From Hymenobacter sp. DG25B (GTDB lineage Bacteria > Bacteroidota > Bacteroidia > Cytophagales > Hymenobacteraceae), in the NCBI RefSeq assembly GCF_000801315.1, contig NZ_CP010054.1:1612001-1676000 (forward strand): DNA of 64,000 bases, in the 5' to 3' direction. Both the position numbers and the translations under genes were made by a program. The notes under the pieces were generated by a model, which saw nothing but the letters and a program-made list of their open reading frames with translations, ran no database searches and was not told where the DNA came from. The stretch's first letter is position 1; the number at the start of each line of letters is the position of its first letter. This document shows positions 17,567-26,614 of this stretch, piece by piece.

Positions 17567-20458
17567 ATGATGCAACTACTACCCACCGGTTGGAGGCCTT
17601 CCCGACACCTATTTGCTATACTCCTGCTACTGGCGGCCCTTTTAAGCTTTGATGCCCAGGCCACGCACATTCGCGCCGGTGATATTCAGGCCAAAACCGA
17701 TACCACTGCCAACCGGGACCCCCGGCGGGTATTCTTTAAGATGGTGCTGTACACGGACCCCACCTCTGGCGCCGACACCGACGATACCGAAACCATTTTC
17801 TTTGGGGATGGCACCTTCAGTGGCGTAAATGCTATTGTCAGGTCCAGCCGCACCTTCCTGGGAAACAATATTTACCGGAACGTTTATTATTTCGAGCACA
17901 CCTACAACGCCCCCAAAAGCTACGTGGTGAGTTTTGTGGGCGAGCTGCGCCAGGGAGGCATTGCCAACATGAGCAATTCCAAAGACCTGTCGTTTTACAT
18001 CGGTACCCGCATTACCATTGATCCGGTGCTGGGCGTGAACCACTCGCCGGTGCTCAACGCGCCGCCCATCGACTTTGCTACGCCCAACCAGGTGTTCCTG
18101 CACAACCCGGCTGCTTCGGATGAGGATGGCGACAGCCTGGCCTATCGGCTGGCCCCCAGCCAATATGTGGTAGGGGATGTGGCCGGCGCCGTCAGCACCG
18201 GCAATATCCCGCGCCCGGTGGTGGTACCCAATTATGCGTACCCCAACGCGCAGAGCGTATCGCCAAACGGCAAGCAGGTGGCTTTTCCAGCCGGCAACCC
18301 GCCGCCTACCATTGGCGGCCCGGCCACCTTTACCATTGATGCCATAACCGGCCAGCTGGTGTGGAACTCGCCCAGCGTGGCCGGTTTGTATAACGTGGTG
18401 ATTATTGTGGAAGAGTGGCGGCGCACTGCCGGTGGGCGGCGCCTGATTGGGGAAGTGATTCGTGACATGCAGATCATTGTAAACCCCACCAAGAACCAGC
18501 GGCCCATTCTGGAAATCCCGCGCGACATCTGCGTGGTAGCCGGCGACTCCGTGCGGGGCGCCATCCGGGCCACTGACCCCGACGGCAACCCCATCGACCT
18601 TACCGCTTTCGGTGGCCTGTTTTCCCGCATTCCCATTGCTGCCCCGGAAGAGAAAAAGACGTTCCGGGCACAGTTTGAGCAAACCCGCCGCAACAACCCG
18701 GCTACGGGCCGCTTCCGCTGGCTCACTACCTGCGCCGATGTAGCCCGCCTGCCGTACCAGGTGCTGTTCCGGGCCGTAGACGTACCCGCCGACGGCGAAA
18801 CGCCCCTGATTGACGAGCGGGTGTGGCGCATTACGGTAGTGGGGCCACCGCCCCAAAACCTGAAAGCCACGGGCCAGTCCAGCGCTATTAACCTCACCTG
18901 GAACCTGTACGAGTGCCAGAACGCCAGCCGCATTCTGATCTTCCGGCGCGAAGGCTCCGCCGACTTCCAGCTGGATACCTGCAACCCGGGCATTCCGGCG
19001 TCGGCGGGCTATGTGCAGGTGGGCTCGGTGGCCGCCAACCAAACCTCGTTTGTGGATAATGACAATGGCAAAGGTCTGGCGCGGGGCAAAACGTACTGCT
19101 ACCGCATTTATGCCGAGTTTCCGCTGCCGGCCGGCGGCAAAAGCCTGGCCTCCGAAGAAACCTGCCTGGTACTGAACGGCCGCCCCATTCTGCTGACCAA
19201 TGTTACGGTAGAGAAAACAGATAAGGCCGCCGGCGCCATTAAGGTTATCTGGACCAAGCCTACCATTACGGGAGGCTTTGTGCCGCCAGTGGGCTACAAC
19301 CTCTACCGCGCCGAAGGCTTAAGCCCGGCTTCCAACACGTTTGGTCTGGTGAAGAGCTTTACCAACCTGAACGATACCGTATACGTGGATAATAATCTGA
19401 ACACCACGGATAAAGCCTTTACCTACCGCATCGAGTTTACCCACAAGAGCGGCACTACGGCGCAGGACAGCATTGTACACGAGCGGCCGGCCGCGGCTTC
19501 TTCGGTGCGGCTGGAAGCGGCCGCTACCACAGCTAACGACGGCATTGTGCTGAACTGGAACTTCAATGTGCCCTGGGATAACACCGCCCGGCCCACCCGT
19601 ATCTTCCGCCGCGACCCCTGCGCCAACAACTACGTGCAGATTGCCACGGTACCGGGCGGGGCCAGCTCTGGCACCTATACCGACCTGCTGGCGGCCGGTC
19701 AGGTCTTCAAAAGTGGCCTGCTCTACTGCTATTATGTAGAAACGGATGGGGAGTACAAGGAATTCCGGATTGGCCCCCTGCTGAACAAAAGCCAGGAGAA
19801 GTGCCTGCTAACACCGCCCGTGCTCACGCTACTGGACATCAACTGCGACAGTCTGGCGGCCCTGCCATTCTTCCCCAACGGCAGCAAGCCCTACAGCAAC
19901 CGCCTCTCCTGGACGGTAGATACCAGCACCCCGGGCTGCAACACCAACATTTCCTACTACCGGATTTACTACAGCCCCACGCAAAGCACCAACCCCGCCG
20001 ACTTCCGCCTCATTGACTCCACGCAGGCCACCAGCTACGTGCACGCCAACCTGGAAACCTCGGCCGCGTGCTACTACGTGGTGGCCGTGGCCCGGGAGCT
20101 AAGCCTGGTGAGCGCGCCCAGCAACATTGCCTGCCACGATGCCTGCCTGTTCTTCCTGCTGCCCAACATCTTCACACCCAACGGCGACGGTAAGAACGAC
20201 ACCTTCCGGCCTAAGCTGGCCAGCCCCATCCGGCGCACCAGGTTCACGGCCTTCAACCGCTGGGGCGTGAAAGTGTACGAGAGCGACCAGAACCCGCTGA
20301 TTGAGTGGAACGGCACCAACAAAACCGTGAAGGAAGGCAATAACAACCCCAGCTCACGCGTGGTAGATGGCCTGTATTTCTATCAGGCAGAAGTGGAGTT
20401 TGCTGACTTTGCCGGCACCAAGAAAACCTACAAAGGCTGGGTGCAGATAACCCGGTAA
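17567..20458 (+). CDS. Large secreted protein with gliding-motility-type (T9SS type B) C-terminal domain
   Basis: The 963-residue product has a signal peptide (FAILLLLAALLSFDAQA) and a long extracellular part of beta-sandwich repeats. It includes a cadherin-like Asp-rich unit (ATDPDGNPIDL) and fibronectin-type III-like units (PPQNLKATGQSSAINLTWN). The C-terminus is the gliding-motility-associated domain (NIFTPNGDGKNDTF ... FNRWGVKVYES ... DGLYFYQAEVEF ... KGWVQITR), which routes proteins through the type IX secretion system. ATGs at 17567 and 17570 are both possible. The product is probably a surface or matrix adhesin; no enzyme motif is seen. Confidence 0.9.
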   Translation: MMQLLPTGWRPSRHLFAILLLLAALLSFDAQATHIRAGDIQAKTDTTANRDPRRVFFKMVLYTDPTSGADTDDTETIFFGDGTFSGVNAIVRSSRTFLGNNIYRNVYYFEHTYNAPKSYVVSFVGELRQGGIANMSNSKDLSFYIGTRITIDPVLGVNHSPVLNAPPIDFATPNQVFLHNPAASDEDGDSLAYRLAPSQYVVGDVAGAVSTGNIPRPVVVPNYAYPNAQSVSPNGKQVAFPAGNPPPTIGGPATFTIDAITGQLVWNSPSVAGLYNVVIIVEEWRRTAGGRRLIGEVIRDMQIIVNPTKNQRPILEIPRDICVVAGDSVRGAIRATDPDGNPIDLTAFGGLFSRIPIAAPEEKKTFRAQFEQTRRNNPATGRFRWLTTCADVARLPYQVLFRAVDVPADGETPLIDERVWRITVVGPPPQNLKATGQSSAINLTWNLYECQNASRILIFRREGSADFQLDTCNPGIPASAGYVQVGSVAANQTSFVDNDNGKGLARGKTYCYRIYAEFPLPAGGKSLASEETCLVLNGRPILLTNVTVEKTDKAAGAIKVIWTKPTITGGFVPPVGYNLYRAEGLSPASNTFGLVKSFTNLNDTVYVDNNLNTTDKAFTYRIEFTHKSGTTAQDSIVHERPAAASSVRLEAAATTANDGIVLNWNFNVPWDNTARPTRIFRRDPCANNYVQIATVPGGASSGTYTDLLAAGQVFKSGLLYCYYVETDGEYKEFRIGPLLNKSQEKCLLTPPVLTLLDINCDSLAALPFFPNGSKPYSNRLSWTVDTSTPGCNTNISYYRIYYSPTQSTNPADFRLIDSTQATSYVHANLETSAACYYVVAVARELSLVSAPSNIACHDACLFFLLPNIFTPNGDGKNDTFRPKLASPIRRTRFTAFNRWGVKVYESDQNPLIEWNGTNKTVKEGNNNPSSRVVDGLYFYQAEVEFADFAGTKKTYKGWVQITR

Positions 20459-20529
20459 GCTTTTAATTTATGGATGATGAAAAGGAGCGGAGGCCTGCCA
20501 GCCGCTCCTCTTCTTTTTACTTTGAGTCT

Positions 20530-20838
20530 ATGATAAAGTCCCTGATTCTCGCGGGTAGTTTGCTGGTCGGCCTGGCTGGCTGTCAACCAAAGACTCCGCC
20601 CACCACGCCCGCCCAAACCTCCTATAGCCAGGCCGATGCCCTGAGCGCCGTGCGGCGCTATGTGCTGGCGCAGCCCAACGCCAGCCTGTTTGTAGTAGAC
20701 TCCGCCAGCGTGGTAGATGCCGGCCCGCAGTGGCAGGTACTGGTGCCCCGCACCGACTGGGCCGGCCGTATGCCCAACCGCGCTGCCTTTGAGGTAAGCA
20801 AAACCACCGGCCAGGTAAGCACCCGCCCCGTGAAGTAA
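20530..20838 (+). CDS. Small lipoprotein, function unknown
   Basis: The 102-residue product has a lipobox (LLVGLAGCQPKT, Cys about 17). The mature part (AQTSYSQADALSAVRRYVLAQP ... WQVLVPRTDWAGRMPNRAAFEV) has the layout of a compact alpha/beta fold similar to PepSY-like or NTF2-like small domains. I start at the ATG at 20530; a frame opening at 20470 would put 20 hydrophilic residues before the signal sequence. It follows the T9SS protein by 71 bases on the same strand and may share its transcript. No family is recognised with confidence. Confidence 0.65.
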   Translation: MIKSLILAGSLLVGLAGCQPKTPPTTPAQTSYSQADALSAVRRYVLAQPNASLFVVDSASVVDAGPQWQVLVPRTDWAGRMPNRAAFEVSKTTGQVSTRPVK

Positions 20839-20957
20839 CCGCGCCGCCCTGGTTTTGCCGGGGCCGGCCATTTTGTGCAGCTTGCAGCCCCAATGCTGCC
20901 CACCTCCGTAGGCCGGCATCCTTGTTTTATTTATCCACCCCGCCAAAAAATCTACTA

Positions 20958-21845
20958 GTGAAAGCAGTCATTTTTCCCGGTCAGGGCAGCCAGTTCAGCG
21001 GCATGGGCCGCGAGCTGTACGAGCAGCACGCCGCAGCCAAGCGCCTGATGGACCAGGCCAACGAAATCCTGGGATTCTCTCTCACCGACATCATGTTCTC
21101 GGGCTCCGAGGAAGACCTGCGCCGCACCGACGTTACGCAGCCCGCCATTTTCCTGCACTCTGTGGCGCTGGCCGCCGTGGTGCCCAATCTGCAGCCCGCC
21201 ATGGTAGCGGGGCACTCCCTGGGCGAGTTTTCGGCGCTGGTAGCGGCCAAGGTGCTTAAGTTTGAAGATGCCCTGCGCCTGGTAGCCCAGCGCGCCCAGG
21301 CCATGCAGGCCGCCTGCCAGGAGCAGCCCGGCACCATGGCCGCCATCCTCGGGCTGGATGATGATACTACGGCCAGAATCTGCCAGGAGATTTCGGAGGG
21401 TGGCAACGTAGTAGTGGCCGCCAACTACAACTGCCCCGGCCAGCTGGTAGTATCCGGTTCGCAGCGCGGCATAGAGCTGGCTTGTGAGCAGCTGAAAGCG
21501 GCCGGGGCCAAGCGCGCCCTGCCGCTGCCTGTAGGCGGTGCTTTCCACTCCCCGCTGATGCAGTCAGCAGAAGCGGCGCTGGCCCAGGCCATTGCCAAAA
21601 CCACTTTCTCGGCGGGCATTTGCCCCATCTACCAGAACGTAGACGCCGCCCCCCATACCGACCCCGACGAAATCCGCGAAAACCTGGTACGCCAGCTCAC
21701 GGCCCCCGTCCGCTGGACGCAGAGTGTGCAGCGCATGGTACAGGATGGCGCTACGGAGTTTGTAGAGTGCGGCCCTGGTAAAGTATTGCAGGGCCTAGTG
21801 AAGAAAATTGCACCGGAAGCGGCCGTTAGCTCGGCTACGGTTTAG
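20958..21845 (+). CDS. fabD: FabD, malonyl-CoA:ACP transacylase
   Basis: FabD charges acyl carrier protein with malonate at the start of type II fatty acid synthesis in the cytoplasm. The 295-residue protein has the N-terminal FPGQGSQFSGMG loop, the nucleophile Ser87 in GHSLGEFSA, the catalytic His in GGAFHSPLM, and the conserved EFVECGPGKVLQGL near the end. The start is the GTG at 20958 (VKAVIFPGQGSQ), which gives the standard FabD N-terminus; no ATG fits upstream. A strong terminator follows. Confidence 0.95.
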   Translation: MKAVIFPGQGSQFSGMGRELYEQHAAAKRLMDQANEILGFSLTDIMFSGSEEDLRRTDVTQPAIFLHSVALAAVVPNLQPAMVAGHSLGEFSALVAAKVLKFEDALRLVAQRAQAMQAACQEQPGTMAAILGLDDDTTARICQEISEGGNVVVAANYNCPGQLVVSGSQRGIELACEQLKAAGAKRALPLPVGGAFHSPLMQSAEAALAQAIAKTTFSAGICPIYQNVDAAPHTDPDEIRENLVRQLTAPVRWTQSVQRMVQDGATEFVECGPGKVLQGLVKKIAPEAAVSSATV

Positions 21846-21868
21846 TAGTACAGTTTTGGAAAATAAAA

Positions 21869-21899
21869 CAGCCCGCTGAATTTCAGCGGGCTGTTTTTA
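21869..21899. terminator. Bidirectional terminator between fabD and the exchanger gene
   Basis: ACAGCCCGCTGAA pairs with TTTCAGCGGGCTGT, flanked by A-rich and T-rich runs on both sides, so it can serve both convergent genes. Confidence 0.9.
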
Positions 21900-21910
21900 T
21901 GTAGTAGCAT

Positions 21911-22846
21911 CTATAGGCTGATTTTTAATGCCAGATACCCCGTGTATATCAAGATTAAAGATAGGCCCTCCAGCCTGGAAACGCCTCTTTTAGTGTGCAA
22001 ATAGAACAAGGCCAGAATAGTAACCGCCAATAGAAAAGGCAGGTCAAAACGGACTAGGTTAGTCTCCAGATGAATTGGCTTTATGAGCCCGCCCAGCCCT
22101 ATCAGTACGAGGTTATTGAAGATATTGCTGCCAATAATATTGCCCACCGACAACCCAATTTCCTTGCGCAACGCGGCTCCCACGGAAACGGCCAACTCAG
22201 GCAAGCTGGTACCTAGGCCCACAATGGCTATGCCCACAAAGGACTGGCTCAGGCCCCACGTTTTAGCCAGCAGTATAGCATTGGATACTACCAGATCAGA
22301 GGAAAAAGTGAGGATAATGACGCCGCTTAGCAGCAATAGCGTCAGCATGGTTAAGCTTTTATCCGGCGTAGCAGCATTGTCGGCGGACCGGGGTTTCTGA
22401 TAGCGAAAAAGCAGGTAGTAATAGGCTCCAAAACTGAGAAGCAGGCAGCCGGATTCTACGCGGTTAATATGCCCATCCAGCCCAACGGTAATTAATATAG
22501 CTATGGATAGAATGGAAAATACGGCATTGCGCAACCACTCGCCCGGGCTCATCTTAAACGTAACTACCAGTGCCGATATGCCCAGTACGATAGTAGTGTT
22601 ACCCAAACTGCTCCCAATGGCATTACCGGTAATGATGCCTGCAGATTCTATGCCCTTAAGTTGAAAGTAGGAGGCTTCCAACGTCACAAAAACCTCCGGT
22701 AAATCGGTGCCTATAGCCAGAATGCCTAGCCCAACAAAGGAGTGGGAGAGATTGAAGCGCTTGGCGAAGCCTAATGCGCCGCTAATTATAAACTTCGTTC
22801 CCAGCCACAAGCCCAGCAAGCCTCCGGTAAGCAGAAGTATATACAT
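21911..22846 (-). CDS. Calcium/sodium antiporter (YrbG/NCX-type)
   Basis: The 311-residue inner-membrane exchanger has about ten hydrophobic helices in two inverted halves. Each half carries the alpha-repeat motif of the Ca2+:cation antiporter family: GLGILAIGTDLPEVFVTL with GNAIGSSLGNT in the first, and GIAIVGLGTSLPELAVSV with GNIIGSNIFNN in the second. These GT(D/S)LPE segments line the ion path. It would expel Ca2+ in exchange for Na+. It stands alone, convergent with fabD across a shared terminator. Confidence 0.93.
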   Translation of the reverse strand: MYILLLTGGLLGLWLGTKFIISGALGFAKRFNLSHSFVGLGILAIGTDLPEVFVTLEASYFQLKGIESAGIITGNAIGSSLGNTTIVLGISALVVTFKMSPGEWLRNAVFSILSIAILITVGLDGHINRVESGCLLLSFGAYYYLLFRYQKPRSADNAATPDKSLTMLTLLLLSGVIILTFSSDLVVSNAILLAKTWGLSQSFVGIAIVGLGTSLPELAVSVGAALRKEIGLSVGNIIGSNIFNNLVLIGLGGLIKPIHLETNLVRFDLPFLLAVTILALFYLHTKRGVSRLEGLSLILIYTGYLALKISL

Positions 22847-22988
22847 GCTATTATATATAAATCGGGTGCCTTACTGCCACTCAACCACGTGTATGCTGTG
22901 CAGGGTCTGGTGTACGACTTCTGCCTTTTAAGGTAGAGAATTACAGGTTATTCCCTCCCCGGAAAATAGCCGAAGTGTGAGGCTGGCT

Positions 22989-23474
22989 TTACCCCGGAAA
23001 CCGCTCTACCGCCAGCGCATCGGCACACATGGCCAGCAACTCTGCCACCGTGTTGCCCAACAACGGATGAATCACCTCCGCCGCAATTTCAGCCAATGGC
23101 ACCAGCGCAAAGCGTCTTTCCTGTAAACGGGGATGAGGAATAGTAAGCTCCGGCGTTGCCAGCAGCACATCATCATAAAGCAGAATATCCACATCCAGGG
23201 TGCGGGCGTCCCAGCGGATGCGGCGGGTGCGGCCAGCTAGCCGCTCGGTTTGCAGACAGGCGGCTAAAAGCTGTTTGGGTGTGAGGGAAGTGCTGAGCTG
23301 CACTACCTGATTCAGGTAAGCGGGCTGGTTGGAGAGGCCCCAGGGGGCAGTTTCGTAGAGGCTGGAGGTGGCGGTTACGGGGCCGGCACTGCTGTGCAGC
23401 TGCCGCACGGCTTCGCGGAGGGTAGCGGCCCGGTCGCCGAGGTTGGAGCCGAGCAGGAGGTAGGCAGTGGGCAA
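22989..23474 (-). CDS. folK: FolK, 6-hydroxymethyl-7,8-dihydropterin pyrophosphokinase
   Basis: FolK transfers pyrophosphate from ATP to 6-hydroxymethyl-dihydropterin in folate synthesis. The 161-residue protein has the N-terminal LLLGSNLGDR, the SLYETAPWG substrate loop, the Mg-ATP motif RIRWDARTLDVDILLYDD with its catalytic Asp pair, and IPHPRLQERRFALVPLAEI. All are family marks and the length is typical. The start appears to be TTG (MPTAYLLLGSN) because no in-frame ATG lies nearby upstream; this unusual start should be noted. The gene stands alone on the minus strand. Confidence 0.93.
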   Translation of the reverse strand: MPTAYLLLGSNLGDRAATLREAVRQLHSSAGPVTATSSLYETAPWGLSNQPAYLNQVVQLSTSLTPKQLLAACLQTERLAGRTRRIRWDARTLDVDILLYDDVLLATPELTIPHPRLQERRFALVPLAEIAAEVIHPLLGNTVAELLAMCADALAVERFPG

Positions 23475-23539
23475 AAGCTTACAGGTAATTCAGGGTGTGG
23501 AGAGGGGTAAAGATAGTTTCACCAGAACTAGAAGCCAGC

Positions 23540-23697
23540 GCTAGCTCCCCGCCTTAGTTAAGGAGGGGTGGTTGATAATTGTTGTTTATCAGGACCGTCA
23601 TGTCGAGGTTTCCCAAGCCCGTCATGTCGAGCGCAGTAACGACGGTCAATCACCCTTAGGCCCTCTTTATCTAAGGAGGGAAACTAGCTCTGGCTTT
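23540..23697. repeat. Repeat element with imperfect terminal inverted repeats and internal GTCATGTCGAG words
   Basis: The folK-hydrolase gap holds GCTAGCTCCCCGCCTTAG (about 23541-23558) and the complementary-type GATCT/CTAAGGAGGGAAACTAGCTC end (about 23670-23690). Between them the word CGTCATGTCGAG occurs twice (23598 and 23618), the second followed by CGCAG, and GGTTGATAATT / GGTCAATCACC lie inside. It looks like a degenerate REP or MITE-like element without coding capacity. Confidence 0.5.
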
Positions 23698-23731
23698 AGT
23701 TTCCTGGCTCTGGCTACGCTTAGTAACTTCT

Positions 23732-24619
23732 TTAAAGTACCCGGCGCAGAAACTCCACGGTGGCTTCGGCAGCTTGTTGGGTTTCGGTGGGCAAATCTTC
23801 GGACTGCCAGGGGTGGGCGCCGCCCAGGTTGTGCTGCACGTTGGGCAGAATGAGCAGCTCGGCGTCCTTTTTCAGGGTTTTCAACTCGTGGGCGCGCTCT
23901 ACGGGCACGGTTTCGTCCTGGTCGCCGTGAATGATGAGCAGAGGGCGGTGGCGCAGCTTGCGGCGTACGTTGTGCGGAATATCCAGGCGGAGGCGGTTGG
24001 TATGGAAGTCCTCCACAATCTGGTAATAAAGCGGCATTTGCTGGCCGGTGCGGCTGTTTTCTACGTGCAGCACGCCCTGCTTCTCCCATTGCTGCATCAT
24101 GGGCTCCGGCCAGCCGGGATTTACATTGCTGATGGCAGCCCAGCCTACCACGGCTTTCACGCGCAGGTCTTCGGCCGTTTTCAGCAGCACCAGGCCGCCG
24201 CCCCGGCTGTGGCCCACCAGCGCCAGGCAGTCGAGGTCGGTTTCCGGGGCGGGCAGCGGGGTTTTTTCGGGGTCGAAGAGCAGGTCCAGCAGGGCACCAA
24301 TGTCGTCCAGCTCCAGGGAAAAGTTGTTGCGGCCGAAGGCGTCCATGTCTTCCAGGTCGCCGGAGCCGCCCACCACAATGCCGTTGTGGGAGAGGTCCAG
24401 CTTCACAAATACAAAGCCCTGTTGGGCAAAGTAATCGGCCAGCACGTTAAAGTGGCCCCAGTCTTTAAACCCCTTAAAACCATGTACAAATACCACCACG
24501 GGCTTGGGCTTGCCGGTAGGCACGTAGCGGGCATCGGCGGCAAAGGGGCGGGTGTGGTGCGGGGCGGTCAGGATAAAATCCAGACGCACGGGCCGGGTGG
24601 GGGTTGGGGCAGCACTCAT
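23732..24619 (-). CDS. Alpha/beta hydrolase, peptidase S9-like
   Basis: The 295-residue cytoplasmic protein has the alpha/beta-hydrolase oxyanion segment FVHGFKGFKDWG (about 40-51) and the nucleophile elbow GHSRGGGL. It also has the acid in IHGDQDETVP and the His in VQHNLGGAH, giving a complete Ser-Asp-His triad. The family is dienelactone-hydrolase/S9-like, acting on an ester or amide; the substrate cannot be told. I take the Met at 24619 (MSAAPTPTRPVRL). The frame opens further upstream, into sequence that also contains the divergent promoter region. Confidence 0.85.
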   Translation of the reverse strand: MSAAPTPTRPVRLDFILTAPHHTRPFAADARYVPTGKPKPVVVFVHGFKGFKDWGHFNVLADYFAQQGFVFVKLDLSHNGIVVGGSGDLEDMDAFGRNNFSLELDDIGALLDLLFDPEKTPLPAPETDLDCLALVGHSRGGGLVLLKTAEDLRVKAVVGWAAISNVNPGWPEPMMQQWEKQGVLHVENSRTGQQMPLYYQIVEDFHTNRLRLDIPHNVRRKLRHRPLLIIHGDQDETVPVERAHELKTLKKDAELLILPNVQHNLGGAHPWQSEDLPTETQQAAEATVEFLRRVL

Positions 24620-24699
24620 GGTCTCTAAAATAACAGACAGCAGGCGAAGAGTACGAAAGTACACCGCAAAAACCGGCCCGGGTGGTGTAAGGTTAGGAA

Positions 24700-24717
24700 A
24701 CGCCCCGTGCGGGGCGT
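24700..24717. other. Perfect GC hairpin upstream of the prenyl synthase gene
   Basis: ACGCCCC and GGGGCGT are perfect 7-base arms with a GTGC loop, 26 bases before the ATG at 24743. No T-run follows. It could be a leader structure of the mRNA or a protein-binding dyad. Confidence 0.4.
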
Positions 24718-24742
24718 ATCATTGCTGTGTCAAAATACCCGC

Positions 24743-25723
24743 ATGACTATAACGCTGGACCAGATACAGGCCCCTATTGCGGCCGAAATGGCGGAATTCG
24801 AGAAGAAATTCCGGGCGTCCATGCAAACCCGGCAGCTGCTGCTGGATAAAATCATGGGGTACATTGTGAAGCGCAAGGGCAAGCAGATCAGGCCCATGTT
24901 TGTGTTCTTTACGGCCAAAATCAGTGGCGGCGACCCTCTGCCCGATGCCACTTTCCGAGGTGCGGCCCTCATTGAGTTGCTGCACACGGCCACCTTGGTG
25001 CACGATGATGTAGTGGATGAGAGCAACTACCGCCGGGGCTTTTTTTCGGTAAATGCCCTCTGGAAAAACAAAATTGCGGTGCTGGTAGGCGACTACCTGC
25101 TTTCCCGCGGCCTGCTGCTGGCCCTTAATAATGACGACTTCGACCTGCTCAAGATTGTGAGCAACGCCGTGCGCGAGCTGAGCGAAGGCGAGCTGCTGCA
25201 GATTGAAAAAGCCCGCCGCCTCGATATCACCGAGGACGTGTATTTTGAGATTATCCGCCAGAAAACGGCTTCCCTCATTGCTTCCTGCTGCGCCGTGGGT
25301 GCCTCCTCAGCCGGGGCCGACAAGGAAACCGTGGAGCGGGCCCGCCTTTTCGGCGAGAAAGTGGGCATTGCCTTTCAGATTAAGGACGACCTGTTCGACT
25401 ACGGTACGGCGGAAATCGGCAAGCCAGTAGGCATCGATATTAAGGAGAAGAAGATGACGCTGCCCCTCATCTACTCCCTGCAGCAGGCCGACTGGCTGAC
25501 CAAGCGCCGCGTGATTTACAACGTGAAAAACAACGACGGCCGCAAAGACCGGGTGCAGCAGGTCATTGAGTTTGTGCGCCAGACCGGCGGCCTGGAATAC
25601 GCCATTCAAACCATGCAGCGCTACCGCGACGAGGCCCTCACCATTCTGCGCACCTTCCCCGCGTCGCCCTCCCGCACCTCCCTGGAACAGCTGATTAACT
25701 ACACCATTGAGCGGGAAATGTAG
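24743..25723 (+). CDS. Polyprenyl diphosphate synthase
   Basis: The 326-residue trans-prenyltransferase condenses IPP units on an allylic diphosphate to make the long chain used for quinones. It has the first Asp-rich motif LVHDDVVDES (about 84-93), GDYLLSRGLLLAL, and the second Asp-rich motif FQIKDDLFDYG. It ends with LEQLINYTIEREM. The bulky residues before the first motif suggest a long (C35-C40) product, but length cannot be fixed from sequence alone. The ATG at 24743 is chosen because the frame before it lies in the leader hairpin region. It is divergent from the hydrolase gene. Confidence 0.93.
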   Translation: MTITLDQIQAPIAAEMAEFEKKFRASMQTRQLLLDKIMGYIVKRKGKQIRPMFVFFTAKISGGDPLPDATFRGAALIELLHTATLVHDDVVDESNYRRGFFSVNALWKNKIAVLVGDYLLSRGLLLALNNDDFDLLKIVSNAVRELSEGELLQIEKARRLDITEDVYFEIIRQKTASLIASCCAVGASSAGADKETVERARLFGEKVGIAFQIKDDLFDYGTAEIGKPVGIDIKEKKMTLPLIYSLQQADWLTKRRVIYNVKNNDGRKDRVQQVIEFVRQTGGLEYAIQTMQRYRDEALTILRTFPASPSRTSLEQLINYTIEREM

Positions 25724-25790
25724 CCCTCGGCTGCGTCGAATTGTGCAGCCGATTTTCGATGTAACGCTTCATTCTTTTCGACCAAAACAA

Positions 25791-25827
25791 AAGCAAAAAG
25801 CCCCGCAGTCTGCGGGGCTTTTTGCTT
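25791..25827. terminator. Bidirectional terminator
   Basis: AAGCAAAAAGCCCCGCA and TGCGGGGCTTTTTGCTT are perfect complementary arms around GTC. It serves the prenyl synthase gene and the convergent zinc-ribbon gene. Confidence 0.93.
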
Positions 25828-25865
25828 GTAAGGGAATCGGTCTAAAGGTCCGATGAATTCGTGCT

Positions 25866-26177
25866 TTAGGCTTCCGGTTCGGCTACCTGGTAGGAAACGC
25901 TGCCGTTTTCCACATCCGAAACATCAAAGCTCACGCCATCAAAGTTGCTTTTCACCGTGATTTGGTGGGTCATGTTGCAGCCGGGGCATTTCACTTCCTC
26001 TTTCTCGAACTGCCCGTCATCTTCCATGGAGTTGGCCAGCAGGTCGGGGGCGGGAATGCCAATCAGGTCGGTGAATACTTCGGTGTGGCACTTGTTGCAC
26101 GCGAATTTCAATCCGACGGTGCGGCCCTGCAGCTCGTCAAGCGGAGCGGGGGTGTTGGGTTTCTGCTGAATCCACAT
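25866..26177 (-). CDS. Small zinc-ribbon protein
   Basis: The 103-residue cytoplasmic protein has two Cys pairs, CNKC (about 27-30) and CPGC (about 66-69), spaced as in a zinc ribbon, with a His in CNKCH and in MTHQITV. The C-terminal half is acidic and beta-rich. The ATG at 26177 (MWIQQKPNTPAPLDE) is the natural start; the frame beyond it runs into non-coding sequence. The role is unknown; a nucleic-acid or protein-binding adaptor is plausible. It is convergent with the prenyl synthase gene. Confidence 0.75.
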   Translation of the reverse strand: MWIQQKPNTPAPLDELQGRTVGLKFACNKCHTEVFTDLIGIPAPDLLANSMEDDGQFEKEEVKCPGCNMTHQITVKSNFDGVSFDVSDVENGSVSYQVAEPEA

Positions 26178-26614
26178 AGGGAACCGGGAGTTTGGTTGTA
26201 GAGAAGTATACGTGAGCCGCAAGGGCCTGAAAGCTCTACGCGTAGTAGGTGGGCTGGGGTTGTGCTGCCCGCCCCAAACCCGGCCCCGGCCCTGATGGTG
26301 TTGACCAAACTGATTGGGCAAGACAAGCAGCTAAAAGAGCGTAAATCAGGTAGTTGTTCAGATAACCAACGGTGCCGGCCGGTAGGAGTAGGAAACTATC
26401 AGACAACTATGCCAAAATTGTGTGGTAGGCGGATGCGGGTTATCAGATTGGCACTCAGAAAGAAGCTGCTTTATTTAAGACTCTGCGGGAAGCAGCATCA
26501 CAAACTCCCCGGTATAGCTGCCGTAGTAGAAGATGCTGGCTTCCGCATTAAAAGGCGCTGGCAACCGCAGAAATTGCCCTTATTGCTATTAATTGTCATC
26601 CTAACCTATCCGCC
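26178..26614. other. 437-base interval without a recognised gene
   Basis: No frame in this stretch has a convincing start, family motif or codon pattern. It must hold the divergent promoters of the zinc-ribbon gene and of galM. I see no exact TTTG-N20-TAnnTTTG match and no strong inverted repeat. Confidence 0.6.

Noticed and set aside
23572..23853. Short + frame after folK
   Set aside because: Lies in the repeat element and overlaps the hydrolase gene's 3' end; low-complexity product.
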